NCBI GenBank assembly: GCA_022360815.1
Contig: JAKSCC010000120.1
Coordinates: 1 to 51,656, forward strand
Direction of reading: 5' to 3'
DNA from: Desulfobacterales bacterium
Lineage (GTDB): Bacteria > Desulfobacterota > Desulfobacteria > Desulfobacterales > Desulfolunaceae
DNA length: 51,656 nucleotides
In this document: piece by piece, positions 40,830 through 49,569 of the stretch
Layout of the letters: every line of letters starts with the position of its first letter
Numbering within the stretch: position 1 is the first letter of the stretch
Program-made: the position numbers and the translations under genes
The notes under the pieces: generated by a model
The model's database searches: none
What the model was told of the DNA's origin: nothing
What the model saw: the letters and a program-made list of their open reading frames with translations, nothing else

Positions 40830-42116
40830 ATGAAAGATGTCGTCATTGTCAGTGGTTCTCGAACCGCCGTCGGTACCTTTGGTGCCGGCCTGAAGAGTGT
40901 GGCTGTTGCCGATCTGGGCGCCACTGTCATGAAGGAGACCTTCAAAAAAGCAGGTCTTCGTCCTGTTTTGAGCGAAGAGATGAAGGCGGGCTGCCCCGAC
41001 GCTTTGAAAGATCAGGGCCTCACCGAGCTGGAAGCCAAAGGGCATGACTGGGATGAGTCTGCCACCCCCGTGGCTGTGGACGAAGTGATCATGGGCAACG
41101 TGCTTCAGGCAGCCCAGGGTCAGAACCCGGCTCGTCAGGCGATGATTCGTGCCGGTTTTCCCAAGGAGACCCCGGCCTTTTCTCTGAACAAGGTGTGCGG
41201 TTCCGGTCTGAAAGCGATCGCTTTGGCCGCCCAGTCCATCATGTGCGGCGATGCCGATGTGGTTCTGGCCGGTGGTATGGAGTCCATGAGCAATGCACCC
41301 ATGGCCCTTCCCAAGGCGCGCTGGGGGCACCGCATGGAGCTTACCGGTGTGGGCGAAGTAAAAGACCTTGTGGTTTACGACGGCCTTTATGAGATCTTCT
41401 ACGGCTACCACATGGGGATCACCGCCGAAAACATCGCCTCCAAGTACGACATCTCCCGTCAGGAGCAGGATGAGCTGGCACTTCTCTCTCATACCCGTGC
41501 TCTCAAGGGCATCAACGAGGGCCTCTTCAAGGGCGAGATTGCCGATGTGGTGATCAAGTCTCGCAAAGGGGAGACCGTTTTCAACGTCGACGAGCGTCCC
41601 ATGGAGACCTCCATGGAGAAGCTGGCAAAGCTTCGTCCTGCCTTTGTAAAAGAGGGCAGCGTGACAGCAGGCAACGCTTCCGGCATCAACGATGGTGCGG
41701 CCACTGTGCTTCTCATGAGTGCAGAAAAAGCCAAAGAGCTGGGTCTTGAGCCCATTGTTAAAATCAAGGGCTTTGCTTCAGGTGGTCTTGATCCGGCGTA
41801 CATGGGCCTGGGCCCTGTTCCCGCCATTCGAAAGCTCATGGGCCGCCTCTCCATGAATGTGTCAGACGTTGAGATGATCGAACTGAACGAAGCCTTCGCA
41901 GCTCAGGCCATCGGCTGCATGCGAGAGCTTGATATTCCTGTGGACAAACCCAACCAGCTGGGCAGCGGCATCTCTCTGGGACACCCCATTGGAGCCACCG
42001 GTGCCCGTCAGATGGTGACCGGTATGTACCAGATGCAGCGTGAGAACCTCTCCACGGGTTTGATCTCCATGTGCATCGGAGGCGGCATGGGTATGGCCAT
42101 GGTGATCGAGTCGTAA
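40830..42116 (+). CDS. Acetyl-CoA C-acetyltransferase (thiolase), copy 2
   Basis: 428 residues, collinear with the copy at 27616 without gaps up to the last residue and differing at a small minority of positions, including the same extra 37-residue segment. C123, H385 and C415 are conserved. AAGGAG lies seven bases before ATG 40830. Unlike copy 1 it is followed by a 3-hydroxyacyl-CoA dehydrogenase, so together they convert acetyl-CoA and acyl-CoA to or from 3-hydroxyacyl-CoA, as in butyrate-type metabolism. Expression is probably sigma-54-dependent. Confidence 0.96.
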   Translation: MKDVVIVSGSRTAVGTFGAGLKSVAVADLGATVMKETFKKAGLRPVLSEEMKAGCPDALKDQGLTELEAKGHDWDESATPVAVDEVIMGNVLQAAQGQNPARQAMIRAGFPKETPAFSLNKVCGSGLKAIALAAQSIMCGDADVVLAGGMESMSNAPMALPKARWGHRMELTGVGEVKDLVVYDGLYEIFYGYHMGITAENIASKYDISRQEQDELALLSHTRALKGINEGLFKGEIADVVIKSRKGETVFNVDERPMETSMEKLAKLRPAFVKEGSVTAGNASGINDGAATVLLMSAEKAKELGLEPIVKIKGFASGGLDPAYMGLGPVPAIRKLMGRLSMNVSDVEMIELNEAFAAQAIGCMRELDIPVDKPNQLGSGISLGHPIGATGARQMVTGMYQMQRENLSTGLISMCIGGGMGMAMVIES

Positions 42117-42301
42117 GCCCTCTTTAAAGGCAAACGACAAAAGGTACTTGAGTGGATAGAGGTAGATCTGCTCAACCTGTCAGCAAGAAGCCGGGTCCCT
42201 GTTTTTGTCAAAAATCAGGTAACGCAACCCCTTATAAATGAATGAAGCGGGGGCCGGGCGGCAGGGCAATCGATCAGAAACAACACAGGAGTATGGGTGA
42301 G

Positions 42302-43150
42302 ATGATGAAAATAATGGTGATCGGCGCCGGGACCATGGGCGCAGAGATAGCTCAGGCATTTGCCCAGAAGGGCTTTGAAGTGGTCCTTCGCGATATCAGC
42401 GAAGAGGCTGTATCCAAAGGACTCTCCGGTATGGAGAAGCGTCTTGCGAAGCTGGTGAGCAAAGGCAAGATCGAAGCCTCCTTCAAAGATGAGGTGCTCT
42501 CCCGGGTGACGGGCTCTGTTGAGATCAAAGATGCGGCATCCTGCGGGCTTGTTGTGGAAGCCGCAGTGGAGAGCATGGGGATTAAAAAGGCTATTTTTCA
42601 GGAGCTTGACACCATCTGTCCTGAAGAGACCCTTTTTGCCACCAACACCTCTTCTCTCTCCATTACCGAGGTGGCATCGGCCACAAACCGACCTGACAAG
42701 GTGATCGGGATGCACTTTTTTAACCCGGCCACCATCATGAAACTGGTTGAGATTATTCGAGGCATGACCACTTCCGACGAAACCTTTGCCACCATCAAAG
42801 AGGTGACAGAAAAGATCGGAAAAACTCCGGTAGAGGTGGCTGAAGCCCCTGGATTTGTCGTGAATCGTATTTTGATTCCCATGATCAACGAAGCCGTGGG
42901 GATTTTTGCCGAAGGTGTGGCTTCGGTTGAAGATATTGACAGCGCCATGAAGCTGGGTGCCAACCACCCCATGGGACCTTTGGCTCTGGGAGATCTCATC
43001 GGTCTGGATGTCTGTCTGGCCATCATGGATGTGCTTATGGAAGAGACCGGAGATCCCAAATATCGTGCCCATACGCTCTTGAAGAAGTATGTGCGTGCCG
43101 GATGGCTCGGGCGTAAGAGCGGGCGAGGTTTTTACGACTACAGCAAGTAG
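42302..43150 (+). CDS. hbd: 3-hydroxybutyryl-CoA dehydrogenase
   Basis: 282 residues, the usual length. NAD-binding motif [18 protein letters not shown], catalytic His in [16 protein letters not shown] with the Glu partner in LVEII, and the C-terminal helical domain with [15 protein letters not shown] and [16 protein letters not shown]. It interconverts acetoacetyl-CoA and 3-hydroxybutyryl-CoA. ATG 42302 is ten bases after AGGAG; ATG 42293 is too close to that site and ATG 42305 is possible. It is 185 bases after thiolase copy 2 with no terminator between them, so one transcript is likely. Confidence 0.95.
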   Translation: MMKIMVIGAGTMGAEIAQAFAQKGFEVVLRDISEEAVSKGLSGMEKRLAKLVSKGKIEASFKDEVLSRVTGSVEIKDAASCGLVVEAAVESMGIKKAIFQELDTICPEETLFATNTSSLSITEVASATNRPDKVIGMHFFNPATIMKLVEIIRGMTTSDETFATIKEVTEKIGKTPVEVAEAPGFVVNRILIPMINEAVGIFAEGVASVEDIDSAMKLGANHPMGPLALGDLIGLDVCLAIMDVLMEETGDPKYRAHTLLKKYVRAGWLGRKSGRGFYDYSK

Positions 43151-43187
43151 GACCTGTTTTACAGCTGTTTGAAAATTAGTATTTCAG

Positions 43188-43226
43188 ATGCGCCGCAAGT
43201 CTTCTTGTCTGTGTGGCGCATTTTTT
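43188..43226 (+). terminator. Terminator of the thiolase-dehydrogenase operon
   Basis: ATGCGCC (43188-43194) pairs with GGCGCAT (43215-43221), loop of 20 bases, followed by TTTTT. Confidence 0.8.
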
Positions 43227-43600
43227 CACCGGATGTGTTCATTTTTCCTGCAATACAGGGAGTGTGGGGTTTATTTCCCTTGTTAATGTCTGGTGTGTAT
43301 GTTAAGAGTCTTCCTTAAATTAAGTATTGGATTACCTTACAATGTGGTGAGGAATCGAAAAAGCGATGATGCTTGCTTAAAAGAGGATGGCCTTGTATGG
43401 CAGACTCTTTTTTGGCAGGCATTTTTTGTTTTTAAGGGAAGAGATGGAGCTGTTTGGGAAGGCAGACTTCGACGCCATCTCCCTGCTGAATACGACACGA
43501 TTTAAACCGGAACAAAATGATCCTTTGCTTCTCTTATTTTCGGGGTAGGAGCCGGAAATAAAAGGAGATGCGATTTGATGTCTTTGAATCGTACAGGATA
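43227..43600. other. Intergenic region upstream of the structured segment
   Basis: No convincing gene. Short frames here have no ribosome binding site and poor composition. AAAGGAG at 43561-43567 could serve a seven-codon frame starting at 43577 (MSLNRTG), which might be a leader peptide but is too short to claim. Confidence 0.35.
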
Positions 43601-43926
43601 GTTTTGTTCCAAAATCGGGGATTGGGCCCTGATTCATGTGCTTTTTGCACAACCAATGCCTCACCCAGACGGTTGGTTGCCCGTGGGGTTATCTCCCTAC
43701 AGACGCAGGGGGAGATGACCTCCCAACCCGGGCAATGTGATGACGGTTTGAGTCCAGGCATGACCAGCACAAGGAGGCGGGCTGTATTGGAGTGCAGCCC
43801 GTAAGGAGAAAGGGCTCGGTGTGGTTTCGCAGTCCACACCGAACGCGAAAATCAGGTTTGGCCAGCAGCCATGCTGCGGGGCGCCTGGAAGTCAGGCGCC
43901 CCATGGCCAACCGCCATCCTTTTTCA
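43601..43926 (+). ncRNA. Candidate structured RNA upstream of the Hdr-like genes
   Basis: A 325-base stretch packed with perfect inverted repeats: GTGC/GCAC (43638-43650); CAACCAA/TTGGTTG (43650-43679); an interrupted long stem with outer GCCCG/CGGGC (43679-43733) and inner ATCTCCCT/AGGGGGAGAT; GGGCTG/CAGCCC (43789-43800); CGGTGTGG/CCACACCG (43817-43841); and an outer TTGGCCA/TGGCCAA (43858-43910) enclosing GGGGCGCCTG/CAGGCGCCCC (43878-43902). The last stem is followed by a short linker and TTTTT (43920-43924), which could end a transcript. No coding frame fits. I recognise no known RNA class. It may be a separate RNA or the leader of the hdrC-like gene 70 bases downstream. Confidence 0.45.
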
Positions 43927-43997
43927 CCAATGTTTTAAATTTTCGGTTTAAGGCGTTTATGGGAAATGGTGGAGAAGGGGTGCCAAGGAGAAATGAG

Positions 43998-44546
43998 ATG
44001 AAAGCAACAAAGCCCATCAAGGTCGATCCCGGTTTTATGAATGAGGTAAGCAGACGAAGCGGGCAGATGTTTAACTCCTGTTTTCACTGCCGAAGCTGTT
44101 CAGGTGGTTGTCCCATGGGCGAAGAGATGGACTATCTGCCAAACGATATCATTCGCATGGTGCAGCTGGGGTTGAAACAAGAGGTTCTGGAGAGCCGCGC
44201 CATCTGGTTTTGTGTGGGATGCCTCGGGTGTGTCTCCGAATGCCCCAACGGCATCAGCATACCCGAGATGATGGATACCCTTCGCCAGATTGCTCTGGAA
44301 GAGCAGGTGACGGTGAAGGAGCCTGAAGTGGTGGCTTTCCATAAGGGCTTTCTTGAGCAGGTGAAGCGTTACGGAAGGCTCTACGAGCTGGGCTTTATGG
44401 CCAAGTATCGTATGAAAGCGCTGCCCCAGATTGGTGATATTCCAAACTATATGAAATTTTTCTTCTCTGGCCGTTTGAGCATGTTGCCCGAGAAGATCCA
44501 CAAGCGCGTGGATATGAAGAAGTTAAACGAGGTGTGTCATGTCTAA
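43998..44546 (+). CDS. HdrC-like 4Fe-4S protein
   Basis: 182 residues. Two [4Fe-4S] motifs of the HdrC type: C28-x2-C31-x2-C34-x3-C38-P and C72-x2-C75-x2-C78-x3-C82-P. The helical C-terminal half (from HKGFLEQVKRYGRLYE) is also typical. In heterodisulfide reductase-like complexes this subunit passes electrons to the HdrB catalytic subunit, which is encoded next with an eight-base overlap. AAGGAG lies seven bases before ATG 43998; the frame is open far upstream through the structured segment, but that part is non-coding in character. HdrA is not nearby. Confidence 0.94.
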   Translation: MKATKPIKVDPGFMNEVSRRSGQMFNSCFHCRSCSGGCPMGEEMDYLPNDIIRMVQLGLKQEVLESRAIWFCVGCLGCVSECPNGISIPEMMDTLRQIALEEQVTVKEPEVVAFHKGFLEQVKRYGRLYELGFMAKYRMKALPQIGDIPNYMKFFFSGRLSMLPEKIHKRVDMKKLNEVCHV

Positions 44547-45426
44547 AAGCGCTGTGCGCCGAATTCCTGTGGGAAAGCGCAGGATCTGTATCTACCCGGG
44601 GTGCTCTCTCACCGCAAGCTCCCGCGATTTTGCCGAGGCGCTGTTTCAGATGGCCAAGATGGCGGGCATGTGGGTGGAGGAGCTGAAAGACTGGAACTGT
44701 TGCGGGGCTTCACCGGCCCACAGCGTGAACCCTGAGTACGCGACCCTGCTTTCGGGACGAAACCTGATTCTGGCCCAGAAGCAAGGGGTGGAAGATCTCT
44801 ATGTGGTCTGTCCCAGTTGCTATATTCGGCTGAAAGAAGCCATGCACAAGCTGGAGACCGAAGAGCACTTAAGAGAGAAACTCTTTAAGGCCTACGGCAC
44901 CGAATACACCGGCGAGGTGAAGGTGCGGTTTTTCCTTGAGGCCCTTCAGCCCGGTGATGAGGCAATTTTCAAAGGTAAGATGAATCGGTCTCTGGAAGGG
45001 CTTAATGCGGTGATCTATTACGGCTGCCTTATGAGTCGACCTGAGCGCGTGACAGGATTTGATCTGAAAACCTATGAGTCCAGTATCATCCGTTTTGTGG
45101 AGAACACAGGCGCCAAGGTGATCGACTGGGGGGCTTCCAGCCGCTGCTGTGGCTCTCATTTGGCCGTCTCAAGGCCCGGACTTGCCGATCGTCTGGTGGA
45201 TCGCATTTTGGAGCAAGCCCAGCGTGCCAAAGCCAACTGTGTGGTGACCTTTTGCCCTTTGTGTCAGGTCAACCTTGAGATGCGTGGCAAGCCCAAAAAC
45301 AGGCTTCCCGTTTTCTTTATCCCTGAGCTGGCCGGTTTTGCCACGGGGGAGGCCAAAGCAGGGAAGTGGGCCAAGCGCCATCTGGTGAATGCGCTTCCGC
45401 TTTTAAAAACAAACCGGATCCTTTAA
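44539..45426 (+). CDS. HdrB-like CCG-domain protein
   Basis: 295 residues with two Cys-rich (CCG) domains. First: CIYPGCSL, WNCCGASPAH and VCPSCY. Second: YYGCLMSRPE, RCCGSHLAV and FCPLCQ. In HdrB these bind the non-cubane 4Fe-4S clusters that split heterodisulfides; related proteins act on other thiol/disulfide pairs or pass electrons to quinones or ferredoxin. With only HdrC beside it this is a two-subunit HdrBC-type unit. Its electron donor or acceptor (HdrA, FlxABCD, or a membrane partner) must be elsewhere. Confidence 0.94.
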   Translation: MSKSAVRRIPVGKRRICIYPGCSLTASSRDFAEALFQMAKMAGMWVEELKDWNCCGASPAHSVNPEYATLLSGRNLILAQKQGVEDLYVVCPSCYIRLKEAMHKLETEEHLREKLFKAYGTEYTGEVKVRFFLEALQPGDEAIFKGKMNRSLEGLNAVIYYGCLMSRPERVTGFDLKTYESSIIRFVENTGAKVIDWGASSRCCGSHLAVSRPGLADRLVDRILEQAQRAKANCVVTFCPLCQVNLEMRGKPKNRLPVFFIPELAGFATGEAKAGKWAKRHLVNALPLLKTNRIL

Positions 45427-45509
45427 AGGGGAAGCCGGAGGCTGCTTGTCTCGGTAAATGCAGCCGCTGGATTTGGGAATCCCTGTGATTTTAAAGGACC
45501 GAGAAAGAA

Positions 45510-45557
45510 AAGCCCCTGGTCTGCCTCAAACGAAGCAGATCGGGGGTTTTTGGTTTT
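45510..45557 (+). terminator. Terminator of the Hdr-like operon
   Basis: AAGCCCC..GTCTGC (45510-45524) pairs with GCAGAT..GGGGGTTT (45535-45549), with one small mismatch zone, followed by TTTGGTTTT. The minus-strand MoaD-like gene ends immediately after it. Confidence 0.8.
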
Positions 45558-45791
45558 CTATCCTCCCCCCACCGGAGGAAAGAGGCCCAGGCGATCTCCG
45601 TTTTTCAAGATATGATCTCTGGGGGCGTGTCGGCCGTTGACAAAGACAAGTTTGATCTCATCTTCGGGCAGCTCCAGCATGGTAATAACCTGATCGATAG
45701 AGGTGTCTTTGGAGACTGTCAAAAAGCCATCGTCCGGCACCTTTTTTAGGTAAGGCCGTAGTGTGGCAAAGAGTTTGATTTCAACCTGCAT
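45558..45791 (-). CDS. MoaD/ThiS-like ubiquitin-fold sulfur carrier
   Basis: 77 residues starting MQVEIKLFATLRPYLKKV and ending in PPVGGG, the C-terminal Gly-Gly that is adenylated and thiocarboxylated. DHILKNGDRLGLFPPVGGG is the family tail. Sulfur carriers of this type are often encoded with tungsten aldehyde oxidoreductases and supply the dithiolene sulfur of the pterin cofactor; the AOR gene lies 350 bases upstream on the same strand, but a terminator intervenes. GGAGG directly precedes ATG 45791. Confidence 0.9.
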   Translation of the reverse strand: MQVEIKLFATLRPYLKKVPDDGFLTVSKDTSIDQVITMLELPEDEIKLVFVNGRHAPRDHILKNGDRLGLFPPVGGG

Positions 45792-45883
45792 CACTCCTCC
45801 CTTTTTCGATTCTTATTTCTGTCTCTTCTGGCGACAAAACATCGGTCTGAAGGAAAGCCTGTGGAAGAACACGTCTGGTAGGC

Positions 45884-45988
45884 TTATAATCCATTACAGT
45901 CATCATCAAAATCCTCGCTGCTTAGAATCCATTTGCCATCCACGGTAGATGATGCAAGCAGGAAAACCAGAACCAAAAATTTTTTCAT
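45884..45988 (-). CDS. Possible 34-residue secreted peptide
   Basis: A short frame begins MKKFLVLVFLLASS, a credible signal-peptide core, and continues with an acidic tail (SSEDFDDDCNGL). No ribosome binding site is evident. It lies between the AOR terminator and the MoaD-like gene. It could be a real microprotein or a remnant of a secretory gene; support is thin. Nothing else is seen between 45792 and 46069. Confidence 0.3.
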   Translation of the reverse strand: MKKFLVLVFLLASSTVDGKWILSSEDFDDDCNGL

Positions 45989-46069
45989 CTTATTTTTTAT
46001 TCTATCGTTTGGTGTGTGTTGTGCCGGGATTCTGGCTGAATCGTTAAGGACGGGGCTCTGAATAACAAC

Positions 46070-46108
46070 AAAACCGCGTGTCTTTGACTTCACAAGACAC
46101 GCGGTTTT
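46070..46108. terminator. Terminator of the AOR gene
   Basis: AAAACCGCGTGTCTT (46070-46084) and AAGACACGCGGTTTT (46094-46108) pair perfectly over 15 bases around a nine-base loop. It lies 34 bases after the AOR stop on the minus strand and is symmetrical enough to work both ways. Confidence 0.9.
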
Positions 46109-46141
46109 GAAAGGGTCTGTCAATTCGCTTTTTTAGGAAAC

Positions 46142-47872
46142 CTAAGCGAATTTCAGGGTGCTGTCGAGCTCTTCATCAGTGAAGTCCCAAGTGACGTCGT
46201 GGGGAGCCAGTTTGCTGTTGAACATGCCGGGCAGGCGGTCATCTTTTTTGGTGAATCCTGCCTCTTTGTTGAAGGCTTTTTCTGTTTCCAGAGTCTGGAT
46301 TCCGATGGCCAGTACGTCATCTGCCGTAAGGGTTGTGCCGTAGCGGGCGTTGATCATGTCTACAATCATTCCAAAGCCCTCTTCGCTGTCCAGCACAGGG
46401 AAGGCCACAAAGATGCAGAGGCCGGCGGCATCGAGAACCGCGGTGGCCACCTGAAGGTTTTTAGAGACCTCCACGTTGCCCTCTTTTTTCAAGGGGTCCA
46501 CATCTCCGCCCACTTTGAGAATGTTCTGGCAGACGCCGTAGCCTGCGGTGTGGTCGGCTCCCATGGGGGTGGTGGCATAGGTGACGCCCACAGCCTTAAC
46601 CGCACGGGGGTCGTAGGCGGGAAGGGCTTGTTTTTTTACTACGGGGACGCGGTCCACGCCCATGGCCTGGCCAGTAAACGCGGCACCGTTGCCGATGATT
46701 TTGCCCACAGGGGTGCCATTTTTTACCTGATTGAGAAGGTCGATGGCTGCGGCTTTGTCACCCCATTCGATAAGCCCGCCTTCCATGGCGATACCAATGG
46801 TGACACCCGCTTCGATGGTGTCCATGCCGATGTCATCGCAGAGGCGATCCATTTCGGCAATGGCATCCAGATCGTCAATGAGGCAGTGGGCGCCAAAGGC
46901 CCAGATGGTCTCATACTCAAATCCGGAGGTGAGGTAGTCTCCGTTTTTGTCATGGTAGGCCTGAGAGCACTTGATGACGCAACCGGGGTGGCAACCTTCT
47001 TTGATGATACCGCCCCTTTTTTCGATGAGCTCGGCCATGGTTTCGCCGCTGATCTTCTCGGCTTTGTCCCAGCGTCCGGTGCGGAAGTTTTTGGTGGGCA
47101 GGGCGCCGGCCTCGTTGATGACGTTGACGAGAATGGCGGTTCCCATGGCTGGCAGGCCTTCACCGGATACCGGATGGCTGGTGAGGAGCTTGGCCCATTT
47201 TTTGGCCACCTCAGAGAACTTGGCTTTGTCTTCCGGCATCACGCGCGGGCAGCCTGCGTCATCAACAACCATGGCCTTGATCTTTTTGGAGCCCATGACC
47301 GCGCCGAGGCCCCCGCGGCCAGCGGCTCGTCCGGGGTTTCCTTTGGGGTCTGCAAATTGAATGGATGCACTGGTGAGACGCTGCTCTCCGGCAGGGCCAA
47401 TGCAGATAACACCCACTTTTTCACCAAATCGCTCCCACAGGGTGGTGATCACCTCGGAGTTGGTCATGCCCACGAGCTCGTCTGCCGGAAGAAAAGAGAC
47501 GCCGTCTTTGGTGATGTGGATCAGGCTGTAGTCTGCCTCTTCGGGCTTGTCTTCCAGAACAATCGCTTTTACCCCCATGCGGGCCAGCTTCTGAGAGACC
47601 AGGCCGCCGGCGTTGCTCTCTTTGATGCCTCCGGTCAGGGGCGATTTGGCACCCACCGAGATGCGACCGGAGTTGGCAGCTGTGGTGCCGGTGAGAAGGC
47701 CGGGAGCGATAACGATTTTGTTGTCAGCGCTTAAGGGGTGGCAGGTTGGAGGAACCTCGTCCATGACGATTTTTGATGTGAGGGCGCGGCCACCCAAGAT
47801 GGCCATGGCCTCGTCCGGTTCACAATAGGAAAATCCTTTTTGTTTTGTATCGATTCTGAGAATCTTATCCAT
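46142..47872 (-). CDS. Aldehyde:ferredoxin oxidoreductase (tungsten-type)
   Basis: 576 residues. Oxidises aldehydes to carboxylic acids with ferredoxin, or the reverse, using a tungsto-bispterin and one [4Fe-4S] cluster. N-terminal domain with GGRALTSKI, ANSGRISVGAKSPLTGG (pterin region) and GRAAGRGGLGAVMGSKKIKA; cluster Cys in GCHPGCVIKCSQAY (spacing x3, x3) with the fourth Cys later, perhaps in AAGLCIFVAF; and ATTPMGADHTAGYG. The x3-x3 Cys spacing differs from the x2-x3 of Pyrococcus AOR. A MoaD-like gene lies downstream. GAGAGG is eight bases before ATG 47872. Confidence 0.96.
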   Translation of the reverse strand: MDKILRIDTKQKGFSYCEPDEAMAILGGRALTSKIVMDEVPPTCHPLSADNKIVIAPGLLTGTTAANSGRISVGAKSPLTGGIKESNAGGLVSQKLARMGVKAIVLEDKPEEADYSLIHITKDGVSFLPADELVGMTNSEVITTLWERFGEKVGVICIGPAGEQRLTSASIQFADPKGNPGRAAGRGGLGAVMGSKKIKAMVVDDAGCPRVMPEDKAKFSEVAKKWAKLLTSHPVSGEGLPAMGTAILVNVINEAGALPTKNFRTGRWDKAEKISGETMAELIEKRGGIIKEGCHPGCVIKCSQAYHDKNGDYLTSGFEYETIWAFGAHCLIDDLDAIAEMDRLCDDIGMDTIEAGVTIGIAMEGGLIEWGDKAAAIDLLNQVKNGTPVGKIIGNGAAFTGQAMGVDRVPVVKKQALPAYDPRAVKAVGVTYATTPMGADHTAGYGVCQNILKVGGDVDPLKKEGNVEVSKNLQVATAVLDAAGLCIFVAFPVLDSEEGFGMIVDMINARYGTTLTADDVLAIGIQTLETEKAFNKEAGFTKKDDRLPGMFNSKLAPHDVTWDFTDEELDSTLKFA

Positions 47873-48045
47873 GATGCGTTCCTCTCCTTAAGTAAAAAAC
47901 AGAAATAGAAAATGGATGAAAAATCATCTGATCATGAATATCACAGCCGTAAAAGCGGATAAACGATAAAAAAGCGTAATTTCCCATTATTAAAAGGTAA
48001 ATTCTGATATATCAAGGGAAGACAGGCGGTTGTCTGCTCGTTACT

Positions 48046-48101
48046 TTTTTGAGCATTTGGTGCCAAAATGGGTGCTCAAAAAGGCGAAGGGAGCATGCTC
48101 A
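48046..48101. promoter_or_regulatory. Nested palindrome with TGCTCAAAA repeats, candidate operator
   Basis: TTTTTGAGCA (48046-48055) and TGCTCAAAAA (48073-48082) form a perfect inverted repeat enclosing a second one, TTTGGTGCCAAA (48056-48067). A further GAGCATGCTC (48091-48100) followed by AAAA repeats the motif. All lie in the divergent region between AOR (start 47872) and the MFS gene (start 48241). Confidence 0.5.
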
Positions 48102-48240
48102 AAATAAGGTATTTAAATACCGAGCGTTTTTGGGTTGGTGTGAAGGCGGCAAGCCTTTTTTGCCGGGCAAGCAGGCTGCATGATGTGGTAACATGGTCCC
48201 GTAAGAAAGCCTGCCTTTTCGTCTCTACAAGGAGCGTATC

Positions 48241-49569
48241 ATGCAAGACGTTTCATCTCCCTTTTTGGTGAAGAACGTAAGGCTCTTTATCGCTTTTCGT
48301 CTTTTTTTTACCGCTCGATTCTACTACCCGGTTTTCTCCATTATTTTTCTTGATTTTGGGCTCAGTGTTTCCCAGTTTGCCCTCTTAAATGCCATCTGGG
48401 CAGGGGTGATTGTGGTTTTTGAGGTCCCCTCAGGGGCACTTGCAGACGTTCTGGGCCGAAGGCGGCTTTTGGTGGCCACTGGGATCATGATGGTGGTGGA
48501 GCTTTTCCTTCTTTGCATGGCACCTGTCCGGGGGGGCACTCTTCTCTTCTCTCTTTTCTTGGTAAACCGCATTTTGAGCGGACTTGCCGAAGCCTCGGCC
48601 AGTGGGGCAGATGAAGCCCTTGCCTACGATGCATTGAAACGCGCAGGCATGGAATCCTCCTGGGGACGGGTGCTTGAGGTGCAGATGCGCCTTCAGTCTC
48701 TGGCCTTTGTGGGGGCAATGATTATCGGCGGACTGCTCTATGATCCCCAGTTTGTCGGCAGGCTCGCTGCATTTGCGGGCTATGGTGGGCAGATTACCCA
48801 AGATCTGACCCTTCGCATTCCCCTTCTTCTGACCCTTCTCTTTGGCTTTTTTACCCTAGGATGTGCTCTGGCCATGGATGAACCGCAATTCGGCTCAGAG
48901 CCAAAGGCGACGCCTCCTCTGGCCGCTCTGGCGAAAACCATGGATGCCGGCAGGTGGATACTGGCATCACCCTTTGCTTTCAGTGTGATTGTGGCGGGGT
49001 TGATTTTTGACGGGGTCATGCGCATGGTGATCACCCTTGGCAGCCAGTACTACAGGGTCATTGGCATCCCCGAAGCCGGTTTGGGATTTCTTGGGGCCCT
49101 GTCTGCCGGATTGGGCATTGGGGTGGCAAAGCTCTCTCGCCATTTGGCCGAAGGAAAAGCCCCGGTTTTTAACCTTGGGTTTTTGTCGGTGGCAACCCTT
49201 GCCAGCCTTGTTTCTATGAGTTTTTTTCCTCGCTGGTGGGGTGTGGTTCCTGCCCTTGTGCTATTTGCTGCCATGGGGATGGTCTCTTTTTTTGTGAGCC
49301 ACTATTTAAACGCCATGGCCCCTTCCGAGACCCGTGCCACCGTGCTCAGCTTTAAAGGGTTGGCCTGGAATATCTCCTATGGGGTTTTGGGCATGCTTTA
49401 CGCCCTGCTCCTTTGGGCAAGTCGAAAAAAGGTGGGACCGGAGTTTTTAGCAAATTCCGGCTTTAATATCGAAGACCTTCTTTTTGTGAAAACCTTTGTG
49501 GCTTTTCCTCTCTGTTTTGCTCTTGCAATGGGGCTTTTTATGCTTGCTTGTCTGGTTTGGCGCAAGTAG
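48241..49569 (+). CDS. MFS transporter
   Basis: 442 residues, about twelve membrane helices. The loop between helices two and three reads GALADVLGRRRLLVATG, the MFS motif A with Asp and basic residues. Substrate unknown; the length and motif fit drug or metabolite efflux carriers. AAGGAG lies eight bases before ATG 48241. It is divergent from AOR across a region with palindromes. Its stop codon lies inside a large inverted repeat (49535-49586). Confidence 0.92.
   Translation: MQDVSSPFLVKNVRLFIAFRLFFTARFYYPVFSIIFLDFGLSVSQFALLNAIWAGVIVVFEVPSGALADVLGRRRLLVATGIMMVVELFLLCMAPVRGGTLLFSLFLVNRILSGLAEASASGADEALAYDALKRAGMESSWGRVLEVQMRLQSLAFVGAMIIGGLLYDPQFVGRLAAFAGYGGQITQDLTLRIPLLLTLLFGFFTLGCALAMDEPQFGSEPKATPPLAALAKTMDAGRWILASPFAFSVIVAGLIFDGVMRMVITLGSQYYRVIGIPEAGLGFLGALSAGLGIGVAKLSRHLAEGKAPVFNLGFLSVATLASLVSMSFFPRWWGVVPALVLFAAMGMVSFFVSHYLNAMAPSETRATVLSFKGLAWNISYGVLGMLYALLLWASRKKVGPEFLANSGFNIEDLLFVKTFVAFPLCFALAMGLFMLACLVWRK

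Noticed and set aside
43568..43804. 78-residue frame inside the structured segment
   Set aside because: The only SD-like sequence (AAAGGAG) is directly adjacent to its start, composition is atypical, and the frame is made of hairpin arms.
46199..47734. 511-residue open frame antisense to the AOR gene
   Set aside because: Low-complexity His/Gly/Val-rich translation, no ribosome binding site, and full overlap with a clearly identified oxidoreductase; it results from codon bias of the real gene.
48046..48062. TGGCACCAAATGC on the minus strand, resembling a sigma-54 promoter before AOR
   Set aside because: The distance between the GG and GC elements is eight, not ten, so the spacing required for sigma-54 is not met.
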